Shown here piece by piece: positions 1-6,586 of a stretch of DNA of 8,561 nt. The stretch comes from Myxococcales bacterium (GTDB lineage: Bacteria; Myxococcota_A; Polyangia; Polyangiales; Polyangiaceae), in NCBI GenBank assembly GCA_013298325.1, contig JAAFHJ010000183.1, forward strand, positions 1 through 8,561, written 5' to 3'. Numbering within the stretch: position 1 is the stretch's first letter; every line of letters begins with the position of its first letter. The notes beneath the pieces were generated by a model, which made no database searches, was not told where the DNA came from, and was given only the letters and a program-made list of their open reading frames with translations. Position numbers and translations under genes: made by a program.

Positions 1-734
1 CCGGCGCTGGCAAAACGGGCCTCTTTGACGCGCTCGCGAAAGCGGCCGGCGTCGACAAAGAGGCGATCGTCGGCCACGACCTGATGCTCTACGACACCCT
101 CGCGCCCGCCCAAGGGGGGCTCGACGGGGAGTTTGTCTATTCGGCACGCCTCGACAACCTCGCCTCCTGCCATGCCGCGATCGGCGCCCTCATGGATGCA
201 AAAGCGACCGTCGGCGGCCACGTCGCCGTTGCGGCCCTCTTCGATCACGAAGAGGTCGGGAGCGGGAGCGCCTACGGGGCGGAGTCGTCGTTCCTCCCTC
301 GAATTCTCGAACGAATTTCGGGCGATCGGAGCCGCTACTTCCAGCTTCTCGCTGGATCAGCCTGCGTGAGCGCCGACATGGCCCACGCCGTCCACCCGAA
401 CTACGCAGAGCGCCACGAGCGGAACCACAAGCCGCGCCTCAACGCCGGCCCCGTCATCAAGACGAACTCCCAACAGCGCTACGCGACGAGCGCGGAAACG
501 GCGGCGAACTTCCGTGCACTCTGCAAGGATGTCGACGTCCCCGTCCAGACCTACGCCCACCGAACCGATCTCCCCTGCGGCTCTACGATCGGCCCGATCA
601 CTTCAACGTTGCTCGCAATTCCGACGGTAGACGTCGGCAATCCGATGCTCGGAATGCACTCGGCACGCGAGGCTTGCGGCTCCGACGATCAGGCGCTCAT
701 GATCCGTGTACTTTCCCGGTTCTTCGCGACGTGA
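1..734 (+). CDS. M18 family (aspartyl-type) aminopeptidase, C-terminal part; 5' end outside window
   Basis: This is a dinuclear-zinc aminopeptidase of peptidase family M18 that removes N-terminal residues (acidic ones in the best-known members), normally in the cytoplasm. The reading frame is open from base 3 to the TGA at 732-734, giving 243 visible residues of a family usually about 430 long, so roughly the first 40% is missing. Visible metal and catalytic motifs are RLDNL (bridging Asp at 153-155), DHEEVGS (the Glu pair at 249-254), SADMAHA (Asp at 375-377) and MHSAREA (His at 657-659). The HxN-type first zinc ligand would lie upstream. The DLPCGSTIGP and GNPMLGMHS blocks are also typical. 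No key residue is missing in the visible part. The stop overlaps the GTG start of the next gene, so the two are probably cotranscribed. Family members are often named apeB, but nothing here fixes a symbol. Confidence 0.95.
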   Translation, partial: GAGKTGLFDALAKAAGVDKEAIVGHDLMLYDTLAPAQGGLDGEFVYSARLDNLASCHAAIGALMDAKATVGGHVAVAALFDHEEVGSGSAYGAESSFLPRILERISGDRSRYFQLLAGSACVSADMAHAVHPNYAERHERNHKPRLNAGPVIKTNSQQRYATSAETAANFRALCKDVDVPVQTYAHRTDLPCGSTIGPITSTLLAIPTVDVGNPMLGMHSAREACGSDDQALMIRVLSRFFAT

Positions 735-1471
735 GCGGCTCGACGTTCCGCGCGCTCCTCGCCCTCGCCTTTGCCACCCTCCCGCTCCTCGGCGGCGGCT
801 GTACGTCGAAGGTCGGTGCAGCCTGCAAGAAAGGGCAGGTCGCCTGCGCCGACGCCGCGACGATGCTGGTCTGCGCGACGAGCGGCTCCGACGACGCCCC
901 AGGGACCTTCGAAGCGGTCCGCTGTGCCGGCCCGAAGGGCTGTACAAAAGGGGGCAAAATCGCGTGCGATGGCCCGGTCGCCCACCTCGGCGGTGCCTGC
1001 TTGGGGAATGATGCATCTTGCACAGAATCGGGCACCGAAGCGCTCCGTTGTGACAATGGAAAGTACGCCCCGTGGCTCGCCTGCCGGGGCCCGAAGAAGT
1101 GCCTCGGAGCAGGAAAAAACCTCGCCTGCGACGCATCGATCGCCCGCACCGACGAGGCATGCACGAAGCCCGGCATCTACGCCTGCGCCGACGGCGGCAA
1201 GGAGCTGCTCCAGTGCGACGGGAGCCTCTGGAAGACCTTCCGACGGTGCCGCGGGGTGAGCGGCTGCCGCTTCGACGCGGCGACGAGCGAAGCGAGCTGC
1301 GACATGAGCGTGGCAGATGCCGCAGACCCCTGCGCAACGCCTGGAATTGTCGCCTGTTCGAGCGACGGCAAGGCGGAACTCGTCTGCCGGGCGGGCGTCT
1401 TTGCGATCTCGCGGGCATGCCCGAAAAAGGGGTGCCGCAGCACCGACCGTAAGCGCATCGAATGCGAATAG
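731..1471 (+). CDS. Lipoprotein with four six-cysteine repeats, unknown function
   Basis: This predicted exported lipoprotein has 246 residues from the GTG at 731. I chose that start because it overlaps the preceding TGA (GTGA) and puts a signal peptide directly at the N terminus; the frame extends further upstream only inside the aminopeptidase gene. Residues 6-23 are hydrophobic and end in LLGGGC, giving lipidation at Cys24. This lipobox is weak, with Gly rather than Leu at -3. The mature part is four tandem repeats (about residues 29-86, 87-140, 141-197, 198-246). Each has six cysteines spaced C-x6-7-C-x8-9-C-x10-16-C-x4-5-C-x7-10-C, giving 24 cysteines, probably disulfide-paired. Repeats start with (G/D)xxC and usually end near CDxS(V/I)A. 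I recognise no named domain. It is coupled to the aminopeptidase, and its end lies 5 bp from the convergent TPR/PEGA gene. The function is unknown; a cell-surface or periplasmic binding role is only a guess. Confidence 0.85.
   Translation: MSGSTFRALLALAFATLPLLGGGCTSKVGAACKKGQVACADAATMLVCATSGSDDAPGTFEAVRCAGPKGCTKGGKIACDGPVAHLGGACLGNDASCTESGTEALRCDNGKYAPWLACRGPKKCLGAGKNLACDASIARTDEACTKPGIYACADGGKELLQCDGSLWKTFRRCRGVSGCRFDAATSEASCDMSVADAADPCATPGIVACSSDGKAELVCRAGVFAISRACPKKGCRSTDRKRIECE
815..1468 (+). repeat. Four tandem Cys-rich protein repeats within the lipoprotein
   Basis: The four units lie at about 815-988, 989-1150, 1151-1321 and 1322-1468. Each encodes six cysteines in register and about 49-58 residues. 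Unit 1 has the longest loop between cysteines 3 and 4 (16 residues against 10 in the others). The units have diverged in sequence while keeping their cysteines, so they reflect old internal duplication rather than a recent DNA repeat. Confidence 0.8.
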
Positions 1472-1476
1472 CGGCG

Positions 1477-2463
1477 TTAGAAGCGCCCCGCGCAGCCGAG
1501 CCCGACGAGGCCACCGCCGAGCGCTGGCGCGCATGCGACCGCTGAATCCTTGGAAATTCCAACCGTTTTCGTAGACGGAGCGCCTAGCGCCACCATCAGC
1601 GCACCGCCGACCAGGAGCGCGCCACCGCCAATGGCCGTCCCAAGACCGACGTTCCGCCAGAGCTTCGTGGAGTTGGCGAGATCGTCGCAGTTCTTGCTGA
1701 GGTCCTTCAAGCAGGTGTTGTGACGGCCGGCGTCCGTCTCGCCGAGGCCGAAGGAGACGCCGGAAACGACGCCGAGCAGTGCCCCACCGCCGACGAAGAC
1801 CCAGCCAACCGTCCGCAGCCCGCCATTGCTGACGACGACGGTCACAGGAGGCGGCGGCGTTCCTGGCCCCTTTGCGTCGTGAGATTCTTTCGGAACGACG
1901 GCGACCGGCGCCAAGGTGAACGATTCGCGGGCCAGCGCCCCCCGCTCGACGGTGATCGACCGGCTGCCACGCTCAAAGCCCTCGGCGGTGACGACAAGCG
2001 TGTGCGAACCGACGGCGACCCGAAGCGGGGCGGCGAGCGGCGTCGCCCCCTGGGCCTCGCCGTCAATGACCAGGGAGGCGGGGACCGACGTGCGGACGTC
2101 GAGGGAGCCGAGGCGGTCTGCTACGTTTTTCCGAGCGTCTTCCAGCGTTTGGCGATGCTTGGCGATCCATGCGTCGGTCGTCGCTGCGAGCGCCTCGTCG
2201 AGGTGCTTTTCGGCGGCGGGGAAGAGTCCAAGGGCCTGCTCGGCGAGGGCGACCTGGGCAAGCGTCCGAGGCGCCGGCGCGAGTTCCTGCGCCTTGCGGA
2301 ACTTCGCAAGGGCCTCTTCGTCGCGCCCCGCCTTGCGCAAATCTTGACCTTCGACAACGAGCTTATTCGCCGTTTCTGCCGGCTTTTCAGGCTCAGCAAA
2401 CGCTGTAACGGAGAAAAGCGTAGCGAGCGAAAGGGCGCAAACGAACGAAAGTTTTCGCATCAT
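1477..2463 (-). CDS. Exported TPR/PEGA-domain protein, partner of kinase A
   Basis: The protein has 328 residues. The start is the ATG at 2463, immediately after the upstream kinase TGA; a second in-frame ATG follows directly, so M1 or M2 could be used. Residues 3-23 form a signal peptide with a probable cut after AFA23. Residues about 33-118 are TPR-like helices (EGQDLRKAG, EEALAKFRKAQEL, ALAEQALG). A PEGA-type beta domain follows at about 119-186 (PASLVIDG, TPLAAPLRV, GSHTLVV). After a Pro-rich linker come two hydrophobic segments at about 219-240 and 270-294. Between them is a loop with two cysteines (C251, C259) that may pair. PEGA and TPR domains are known mainly as envelope and protein-interaction modules. 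No enzyme motif is visible. Its twin lies at 8151-8561. Zero spacing to the kinase gene implies cotranscription and coupled translation. Confidence 0.88.
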   Translation of the reverse strand: MMRKLSFVCALSLATLFSVTAFAEPEKPAETANKLVVEGQDLRKAGRDEEALAKFRKAQELAPAPRTLAQVALAEQALGLFPAAEKHLDEALAATTDAWIAKHRQTLEDARKNVADRLGSLDVRTSVPASLVIDGEAQGATPLAAPLRVAVGSHTLVVTAEGFERGSRSITVERGALARESFTLAPVAVVPKESHDAKGPGTPPPPVTVVVSNGGLRTVGWVFVGGGALLGVVSGVSFGLGETDAGRHNTCLKDLSKNCDDLANSTKLWRNVGLGTAIGGGALLVGGALMVALGAPSTKTVGISKDSAVACAPALGGGLVGLGCAGRF

Positions 2464-3927
2464 TCAATCCGTAATGACGGGGGCGCCGTTCGCCCCCGTA
2501 GCCGGTTTTGCCGGAGCAGAAGCGCTGGGGGCCGCCGAAGGGACCGCGCGCGCACTGGAGGAAGTGACGACCGAAGGGGCACCGGCCGGCTTTGTCACGG
2601 TGTGGGACTCCCGCTCGGAGGCCGCCGGGAGGGCCGTCACCGAAATGCCGGTCGACGAAGCAGCCGTCGACGGTGTTGCGGAGACCTCCTGAGGCGCAAT
2701 CGCGCTGGATGTGGGGCCGTTGCTCGCCGCGCCAGTGGGGCCTCGACGGGCAGCGACGTAGCCTCCAATTCCTGCGCCGACGAGTAAAAACCCTGCGACG
2801 AAGGGCCAAACGCGGAACGAACGCCGCGGTGGCGCGAGCGGCTCCCCTTCCCAAGCGCGCGCGGTATCGCCGGCGGTCGACGGGCGCCTTCCGTCTAGGG
2901 ACGGCGACGCGACCGTCGCCCCGGCAGAGAGCGCACCGGCGGCGGTTTCGAGAGAAGCGGGCGCGAGGGACGGAACAGGCACCGACCGAGCCCCCGGACG
3001 TGACGAGAGCGCAAAGCGAGGTCCCGTCGATCCGGGCCCCCCGAGCGCTTCTGGCGCGGCGAGCGGAAACAGAGCCGCTGCGAGATCTTCCGCCATTGAA
3101 AAGCGGTCTTCCGGATTCTTCTGAAGGCAGCGTTCGAGGATGAATGAGAACTCTTCGGAGATCCCTTCGCGCAACGTATGAACGGGAACGGGCGCCTGCG
3201 TGCAAATCTTCATCGAAAGATCGATCAGCGTATTGCCATCGAAAGGCGGCTGACCGGCGAGCATCTCGTAGAGGATGACGCCAAGCGCCCAGATGTCGGT
3301 GCGGCGGTCGACATCTTTCGGCGCCGTCAGCTGTTCGGGGGACATATACAGCGGCGACCCGAGGACGGTGCCGGTCTGCGTCAGCCCACGCGCTTCTCGC
3401 GTAAAATCAAGCGATTCAAAACGCTTCGCGATCCCAAAATCGAGAACCTTCAGCCGAGTGCCGCCAGCGGCGGTCGCCATCAAGAACAGGTTCTGCGGCT
3501 TCAGATCGCGATGGACGATCCCGAGGCTGTGCGCCTCGCCGATCGCCTCGCACGCTTGGATCAAGAGCCCGGCGGCGATCCCCGGAGCGATCGGCCCCTC
3601 CTCAAGGCGAGCGGAGAGATCGCGGCCGGTCAGGTGCTCCATCACCAGGTACGGGAGCCCGTCGTGCTCGCCGAAATCGTGGACGCGCGCCACATGGGGA
3701 CTCGTCAACGACGCAGCGACCTGCGCTTCCCGCTGGAGGCGGAGGCGCCACTCATCCTGGACGGCGCCGTTGACCCCGCGCACAAACTTGAGCGCGACCT
3801 TCGTCCCGAGCGCGAGGTTCGTAGCAGCGACGACGAATCCCATACCGCCAGCCCCGAGCAGGCGTTCGACGCGGTACTTCCCCCCGATCGTCTCACCGAT
3901 GGGAATGGTCTGTTCGTGGTCGGCCAT
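2464..3927 (-). CDS. Membrane Ser/Thr protein kinase (kinase A), one transmembrane span
   Basis: This is a 487-residue Hanks-type kinase from the ATG at 3927. The frame stays open upstream, but that stretch lies in the FGE-fold gene or is low-complexity, and the kinase fold begins right after this Met. The catalytic domain is about residues 18-285: glycine loop GAGGMG (25-30), VALK Lys47, helix-C Glu67, HRDLKPQN (139-146, Asp141), DFG (163-165) and SPE (196-198), with several Thr/Ser in the activation segment (TQTGTVLGSP). All catalytic residues are present, so it should be active on proteins. A linker of about 80 residues leads to a membrane span at about 373-393. The remaining 92 residues are Ala/Ser/Thr/Pro-rich, probably extracytoplasmic, and end in TGANGAPVITD. 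The C-terminal motif recurs in kinase C. The following TPR/PEGA gene abuts the stop. A 58-bp gap separates it from the FGE-fold gene, so it may be in that operon or use its own promoter. Confidence 0.93.
   Translation of the reverse strand: MADHEQTIPIGETIGGKYRVERLLGAGGMGFVVAATNLALGTKVALKFVRGVNGAVQDEWRLRLQREAQVAASLTSPHVARVHDFGEHDGLPYLVMEHLTGRDLSARLEEGPIAPGIAAGLLIQACEAIGEAHSLGIVHRDLKPQNLFLMATAAGGTRLKVLDFGIAKRFESLDFTREARGLTQTGTVLGSPLYMSPEQLTAPKDVDRRTDIWALGVILYEMLAGQPPFDGNTLIDLSMKICTQAPVPVHTLREGISEEFSFILERCLQKNPEDRFSMAEDLAAALFPLAAPEALGGPGSTGPRFALSSRPGARSVPVPSLAPASLETAAGALSAGATVASPSLDGRRPSTAGDTARAWEGEPLAPPRRSFRVWPFVAGFLLVGAGIGGYVAARRGPTGAASNGPTSSAIAPQEVSATPSTAASSTGISVTALPAASERESHTVTKPAGAPSVVTSSSARAVPSAAPSASAPAKPATGANGAPVITD
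2477..2499 (-). other. Perfect 9-bp RNA hairpin at the kinase A / TPR-PEGA junction
   Basis: Bases 2477-2485 and 2491-2499 are exact inverted repeats, ACGGGGGCG and CGCCCCCGT, around a 5-nt loop (AACGG on the mRNA strand). The stem lies within the last kinase A codons, 10 nt before the TGA and 13 nt before the ATG of the TPR/PEGA gene. No U-tract follows, so it is not a standard intrinsic terminator. It could limit or couple translation of the downstream gene, or protect an mRNA end. The matching place in kinase C also forms a shorter hairpin. Confidence 0.6.
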
Positions 3928-3939
3928 CGTCGCGGCGGG

Positions 3940-3948
3940 ACCGTAGCA
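3940..3948 (-). promoter_or_regulatory. Candidate extended -10 (TGCTACGGT) for kinase A
   Basis: On the minus strand TGCTACGGT ends 12 nt before the kinase A ATG. It fits the extended -10 form TGn followed by a hexamer beginning TA and ending T. No clear -35 lies 16-18 nt upstream, and no Shine-Dalgarno precedes the ATG. The same TGCTA core sits at nearly the same place before the FGE-fold gene and kinase C, which is the main support. Confidence 0.35.
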
Positions 3949-3985
3949 AAATGCAGCGCCGAAAGATCGATTGTCGACGACGGAA

Positions 3986-4876
3986 TCAGCCGTCTTTGCA
4001 GCAGCGGAAGCCGGTCGAGTAGTCGTGGTAGGCGACGTCGTGGGCGTCGGTCCGGTAGTGGCACCCATCGCCATTTTGAGCGGTATCGAGGTAATAGCCG
4101 CCGCGGAACGTCCCGTTCGGGTCGTCGACCCACTCGTGGAGGTTCCCAACCAGATCGTAGGCCCCAAAGGACGACTTGCACTTCCCATGGCGCCCGGTCT
4201 TCGAGACGGTGCCCGGCTGCTGGTTCAGCCGAGGATCATTCATGGTTTGCGCGCCGTAAAGGTCGGGCCCGGAGAGCTTCGGATAGAGGGTCGCGAGCGG
4301 CGCTTTCCCGTTGTCGTTGCAGACCGCATCTTTCCGGTCGTTGCCGTAGGGGAAGGTCGTCCCCTTCTTCCCTTCGCAGGCGGTGACCCATTCCGCCTCC
4401 GCACAAAGGCGCTTTCCCGCCGCCTGACAGGCCGCTTCCGCGTCATTCTTGGAGACATAAGCCTGCGGAACAACACCGGCTCGCGAGACCGCCTTGACCG
4501 TTTTTCCGGCCGGATTCTCGTAGGGGGAAAAGGCGACCCACGCCCCGCCCTTCTTCTCAACGAGCGACGCTTCCCACTTGTCGATACAGACTCGACCATG
4601 AAAACGGGCAGTTGCGGGCCCTTTTGAGGCATCGACGAGGACCATTTCCTTCGGGCAGCCCCGATGCCTCGACGACGATTTCGCCTTTGTCCCGTCGGAG
4701 GATTTCGACTCCTTGTCCGACTTCCCTGCGCCAGGTTTCGTCTTTGAGTCGCTCTTGCCGCGCGCATAGCTTGGCGTCACGACAAGTGCTGCACCGAAGA
4801 CGAAAACGCCGACCGCCGCTAGCCAACGCGTCCGTGCGCGAAGCGGAAGACGGCAGGGAACTCTCTGCAAACGCAT
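3986..4876 (-). CDS. Exported FGE-sulfatase (SUMF1-like) fold protein
   Basis: This protein has 296 residues from the ATG at 4876. A TTG at 4924 would add 16 residues but lies downstream of the start of the terminator hairpin region, so ATG is preferred. An Arg-rich N terminus and a hydrophobic core (about 18-34) form a signal peptide, probably cut after SYA38. A Lys/Ser-rich linker (39-73) precedes the fold at about 75-296. Landmarks are VSKNDAEAACQAAGKRLCAEAEW (141-163, the 'dA..yC...gkRLPteaEWe' block), FPYGN (175-179), GAYDLVGNLHEW (238-249), FRGGYY (257-262) and STGFRCC (287-293). Formylglycine-generating enzymes use two cysteines spaced C-x4-C; here Cys272 has Asp277 at the +5 position, so that chemistry looks lost. 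Ten cysteines in the mature part suggest disulfides. In bacteria this fold is often re-used for ligand binding beside kinases, which fits this position. Confidence 0.88.
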   Translation of the reverse strand: MRLQRVPCRLPLRARTRWLAAVGVFVFGAALVVTPSYARGKSDSKTKPGAGKSDKESKSSDGTKAKSSSRHRGCPKEMVLVDASKGPATARFHGRVCIDKWEASLVEKKGGAWVAFSPYENPAGKTVKAVSRAGVVPQAYVSKNDAEAACQAAGKRLCAEAEWVTACEGKKGTTFPYGNDRKDAVCNDNGKAPLATLYPKLSGPDLYGAQTMNDPRLNQQPGTVSKTGRHGKCKSSFGAYDLVGNLHEWVDDPNGTFRGGYYLDTAQNGDGCHYRTDAHDVAYHDYSTGFRCCKDG

Positions 4877-4885
4877 GGGCAGGCG

Positions 4886-4893
4886 AGCTAGCA
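4886..4893 (-). promoter_or_regulatory. Candidate extended -10 (TGCTAGCT) for the FGE-fold gene
   Basis: On the minus strand TGCTAGCT ends 9 nt before the ATG at 4876. The spacer contains no Shine-Dalgarno. The expected -35 zone falls inside the terminator stem of the upstream gene, so termination and initiation would be packed into about 60 bp. The motif matches those before kinases A and C. Transcription from it would give an mRNA with almost no leader. Confidence 0.38.
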
Positions 4894-4902
4894 GACTCGA
4901 CG

Positions 4903-4942
4903 AAAAACGCCCGCTTCTCGGCAAAATCCGAAAAACGGGCGT
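4903..4942 (-). terminator. Rho-independent terminator after kinase B
   Basis: On the minus strand ACGCCCG (4936-4942) pairs with CGGGCGT (4907-4913), and inside it TCGG pairs with CCGA (4928-4931 with 4918-4921) around a 6-nt loop. The outer stem is followed by a run of five T (4903-4907 on the opposite strand are A). It starts about 47 nt after the kinase B stop codon and lies before the FGE-fold gene, so kinase B is probably a separate transcription unit. Confidence 0.7.
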
Positions 4943-4988
4943 AAATTCAGCTATTTCGACGAGTTTTCTGCTTCGTCGACGCCGCCTC

Positions 4989-6464
4989 TCAGTGCGGAAT
5001 CACGCCGCCAAACCAGGCAGCGGCCCCCGCCGCGGCGATGACGACGAGAAGACCGACAGCGATGACCGGTCCGTTCCCCGCTTTTTTCGCCGGGATCGGC
5101 TCTGGCGGCGGCGCGATCTGCGCAGCGGCGGCGGCGGTGACCGGAGCCATGATGTTCATTCCGGGCGGAATGGTCCCCCCCGGCGGAATCGGACGGGGGG
5201 GCGCCGGCGGCGGCTCCGAGCGCATCGGGAGACCGAAGGACGTCTCTTCGAGGTCGGCGAGGTTCCCCTCCGAGAGGTTCTTGATGCTCGAGCGAATCGA
5301 GTCTTCTTTGCGCTTTTGGGCCGTTTGCGCCGTCTGGGCGACGTCGCCAAGGCCGAAATCGGCAGCCCAATTCGTCGGGTCGACGAAACTGGCGGCGGCC
5401 GACGGGCCGAGGGTGCTCCGGTGGATATCGGCGACGGGGGCGGCCGGCTTCTCTTCGACGTCTTTGTCGGTCAGCGAGGTGAACTCGAAGAGTGCCTCCT
5501 CGATGAGCTTGTCGATGATGCTCCCCTGGGGCTTCGGAACCTTCGCTTTTTCTCGCATCGTCCCTTCGACGATTTGCGCGAGGTCGAAGGTCGAGACGGG
5601 GCGGCCGAAGGCAAACAGGAAGCGCGTGAGGTCCTGACCGAGCTCCCGGGCCGTCAGATAGCGCGCGGACGGGTCGCGGGCGAGCGACTTGAGCAGGATG
5701 CGCTCGAGTTCGGCCGGGACGTCTTTGTTGATTTGACGGACCGACGGCACTTCCGCCATCTGGACCTTTTTCACCGTTTGAAAATCGGTGTCGCCCATAA
5801 AGAGGCGCTGGCCCGTGAGGAGCTCGAAGAGGATAATTCCGACGGCGAAGATGTCGGTCCGGAGGTCGACCTCCTGCCCCATCGCCGCTTCCGGGGAGAG
5901 GTAGGAAAACTTCCCTTTGATGATGCCCGGCTCGCTCTTTTCGAGCTGCGACGACGCTTTCGCGAGGCCGAAGTCCACGATCTTTACTTCGCCGTACTTC
6001 GTGATGAGCACGTTCGGCGGAGACATGTCGCGGTGGACGATTTCAAGGGGGACGCCGCTGTTGTCCGTGAGCTCGTGAGCGTAGCTCAAACCCTTGCAAA
6101 TTTCGACCGCTATATGGGTTGCAACCTGCACGGAGAATTGCTTCCCCGTCTTCTTCATTTGCTCGGCTACGCTCTTGAGGTTCGCCCCATCGACGAACTC
6201 CATGACGATGAAGAAGGCATTGTCGCCGACGCCGATATCGAAGACTTGAACGCAGTTCGAGTGACTGAGACGCGCGGAAAGACGCGCCTCGTCCAAGAAC
6301 ATCGCGATGAAGCGCTTCTTCTCCGAAAGGTGGGGGAGGACGCGTTTGATTGCGACCTGTTTCTTGAACCCTTCAAGCCCCTCACTCTCCGCACGGAACA
6401 CCTCGGCCATGCCGCCGGATTCCAGCTTTTCGAGAACGCGATACCGATGCGGAGAGTCGGTCAT
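4989..6464 (-). CDS. Tail-anchored Ser/Thr protein kinase (kinase B)
   Basis: The protein has 491 residues from the ATG at 6464, which follows a GGGGAAGG Shine-Dalgarno at 8 nt. Upstream codons in frame (from a TTG at 6602) do not look like protein. The catalytic domain is about residues 8-283. The glycine loop is ESGGMAEVF (15-23), with the first and third loop glycines replaced by Glu and Ala. Others are AIK Lys40, helix-C Glu59, HRDMSPPN (144-151, Asp146, with Ser148 where most kinases have Lys), DFG (164-166) and SPE (190-192). The activation segment 167-189 has serines but no threonine. Such SGGMAEV/HRDxSPxN kinases are familiar in myxobacteria and I expect it to be active. After a linker with IIDKLIEEALFEF and a Pro-rich stretch, a membrane span (about 467-486) ends only five residues before the C terminus. 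It therefore has no extracytoplasmic sensor domain. It is closed by a terminator and is divergent from kinase C. Confidence 0.93.
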   Translation of the reverse strand: MTDSPHRYRVLEKLESGGMAEVFRAESEGLEGFKKQVAIKRVLPHLSEKKRFIAMFLDEARLSARLSHSNCVQVFDIGVGDNAFFIVMEFVDGANLKSVAEQMKKTGKQFSVQVATHIAVEICKGLSYAHELTDNSGVPLEIVHRDMSPPNVLITKYGEVKIVDFGLAKASSQLEKSEPGIIKGKFSYLSPEAAMGQEVDLRTDIFAVGIILFELLTGQRLFMGDTDFQTVKKVQMAEVPSVRQINKDVPAELERILLKSLARDPSARYLTARELGQDLTRFLFAFGRPVSTFDLAQIVEGTMREKAKVPKPQGSIIDKLIEEALFEFTSLTDKDVEEKPAAPVADIHRSTLGPSAAASFVDPTNWAADFGLGDVAQTAQTAQKRKEDSIRSSIKNLSEGNLADLEETSFGLPMRSEPPPAPPRPIPPGGTIPPGMNIMAPVTAAAAAQIAPPPEPIPAKKAGNGPVIAVGLLVVIAAAGAAAWFGGVIPH

Positions 6465-6472
6465 GAATCGTA

Positions 6473-6493
6473 CCTTCCCCGTCAATTCCGGGG
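6473..6493 (-). promoter_or_regulatory. Shine-Dalgarno of kinase B overlapped by a small hairpin
   Basis: The minus-strand GGGGAAGG (6473-6480) lies 8 nt before the kinase B ATG and decides this start. CCCCG (6489-6493) can pair with CGGGG (6477-6481) across a 7-nt loop, which would hide half of the Shine-Dalgarno. It is a 5-bp stem, so stability is modest. Confidence 0.5.
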
Positions 6494-6556
6494 CAATGTG
6501 GAGGCAAGCGCGAGCGGCAACGACCCCTGGCGGGGGCCAGAGCACCGGTCGGAGGG

Positions 6557-6586
6557 AATCTGCCACCTTCCGTAGAGGAGGGTCAA
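6557..6586 (-). promoter_or_regulatory. Candidate sigma-70-type promoter for kinase B
   Basis: On the minus strand TTGACC (6581-6586) resembles a -35 box, and CAGATT (6557-6562) follows after an 18-nt spacer as a weak -10. It would leave a leader of roughly 85 nt containing the hairpin at the Shine-Dalgarno. The -10 matches only half of the consensus, so this is tentative. Confidence 0.25.

Noticed and set aside
1473..1486. GGCG/CGCC inverted repeat at the convergent stops as a bidirectional terminator
   Set aside because: The stem is only 4 bp with no T-run on either side.
603..1562. Open frame of 319 codons on the minus strand across the lipoprotein gene
   Set aside because: Translation is Arg/Ser-rich and featureless, while the plus strand there encodes a signal peptide and regular cysteine repeats.
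1720..2787. Open frame of 355 codons on the plus strand opposite the TPR/PEGA gene
   Set aside because: It crosses the kinase A / TPR-PEGA junction and is a shadow with no domain signal.
3928..4188. N-terminal extension of kinase A by 87 codons to an ATG at 4188
   Set aside because: Most of it overlaps the FGE-fold coding sequence in another frame and reads as Thr/Ser-rich low complexity. The kinase domain starts properly after the ATG at 3927.
3178..4386. Open frame of 402 codons on the plus strand opposite kinase A and the FGE-fold gene
   Set aside because: It spans two real opposite-strand genes, has Arg-rich low-complexity translation and no recognisable motif.
4875..6575. Open frame of 566 codons on the plus strand opposite kinase B
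   Set aside because: It mirrors kinase B almost exactly, is Arg/Gly/Asp-rich with no domain, and arises from GC-skewed third codon positions. The minus strand carries a complete kinase.
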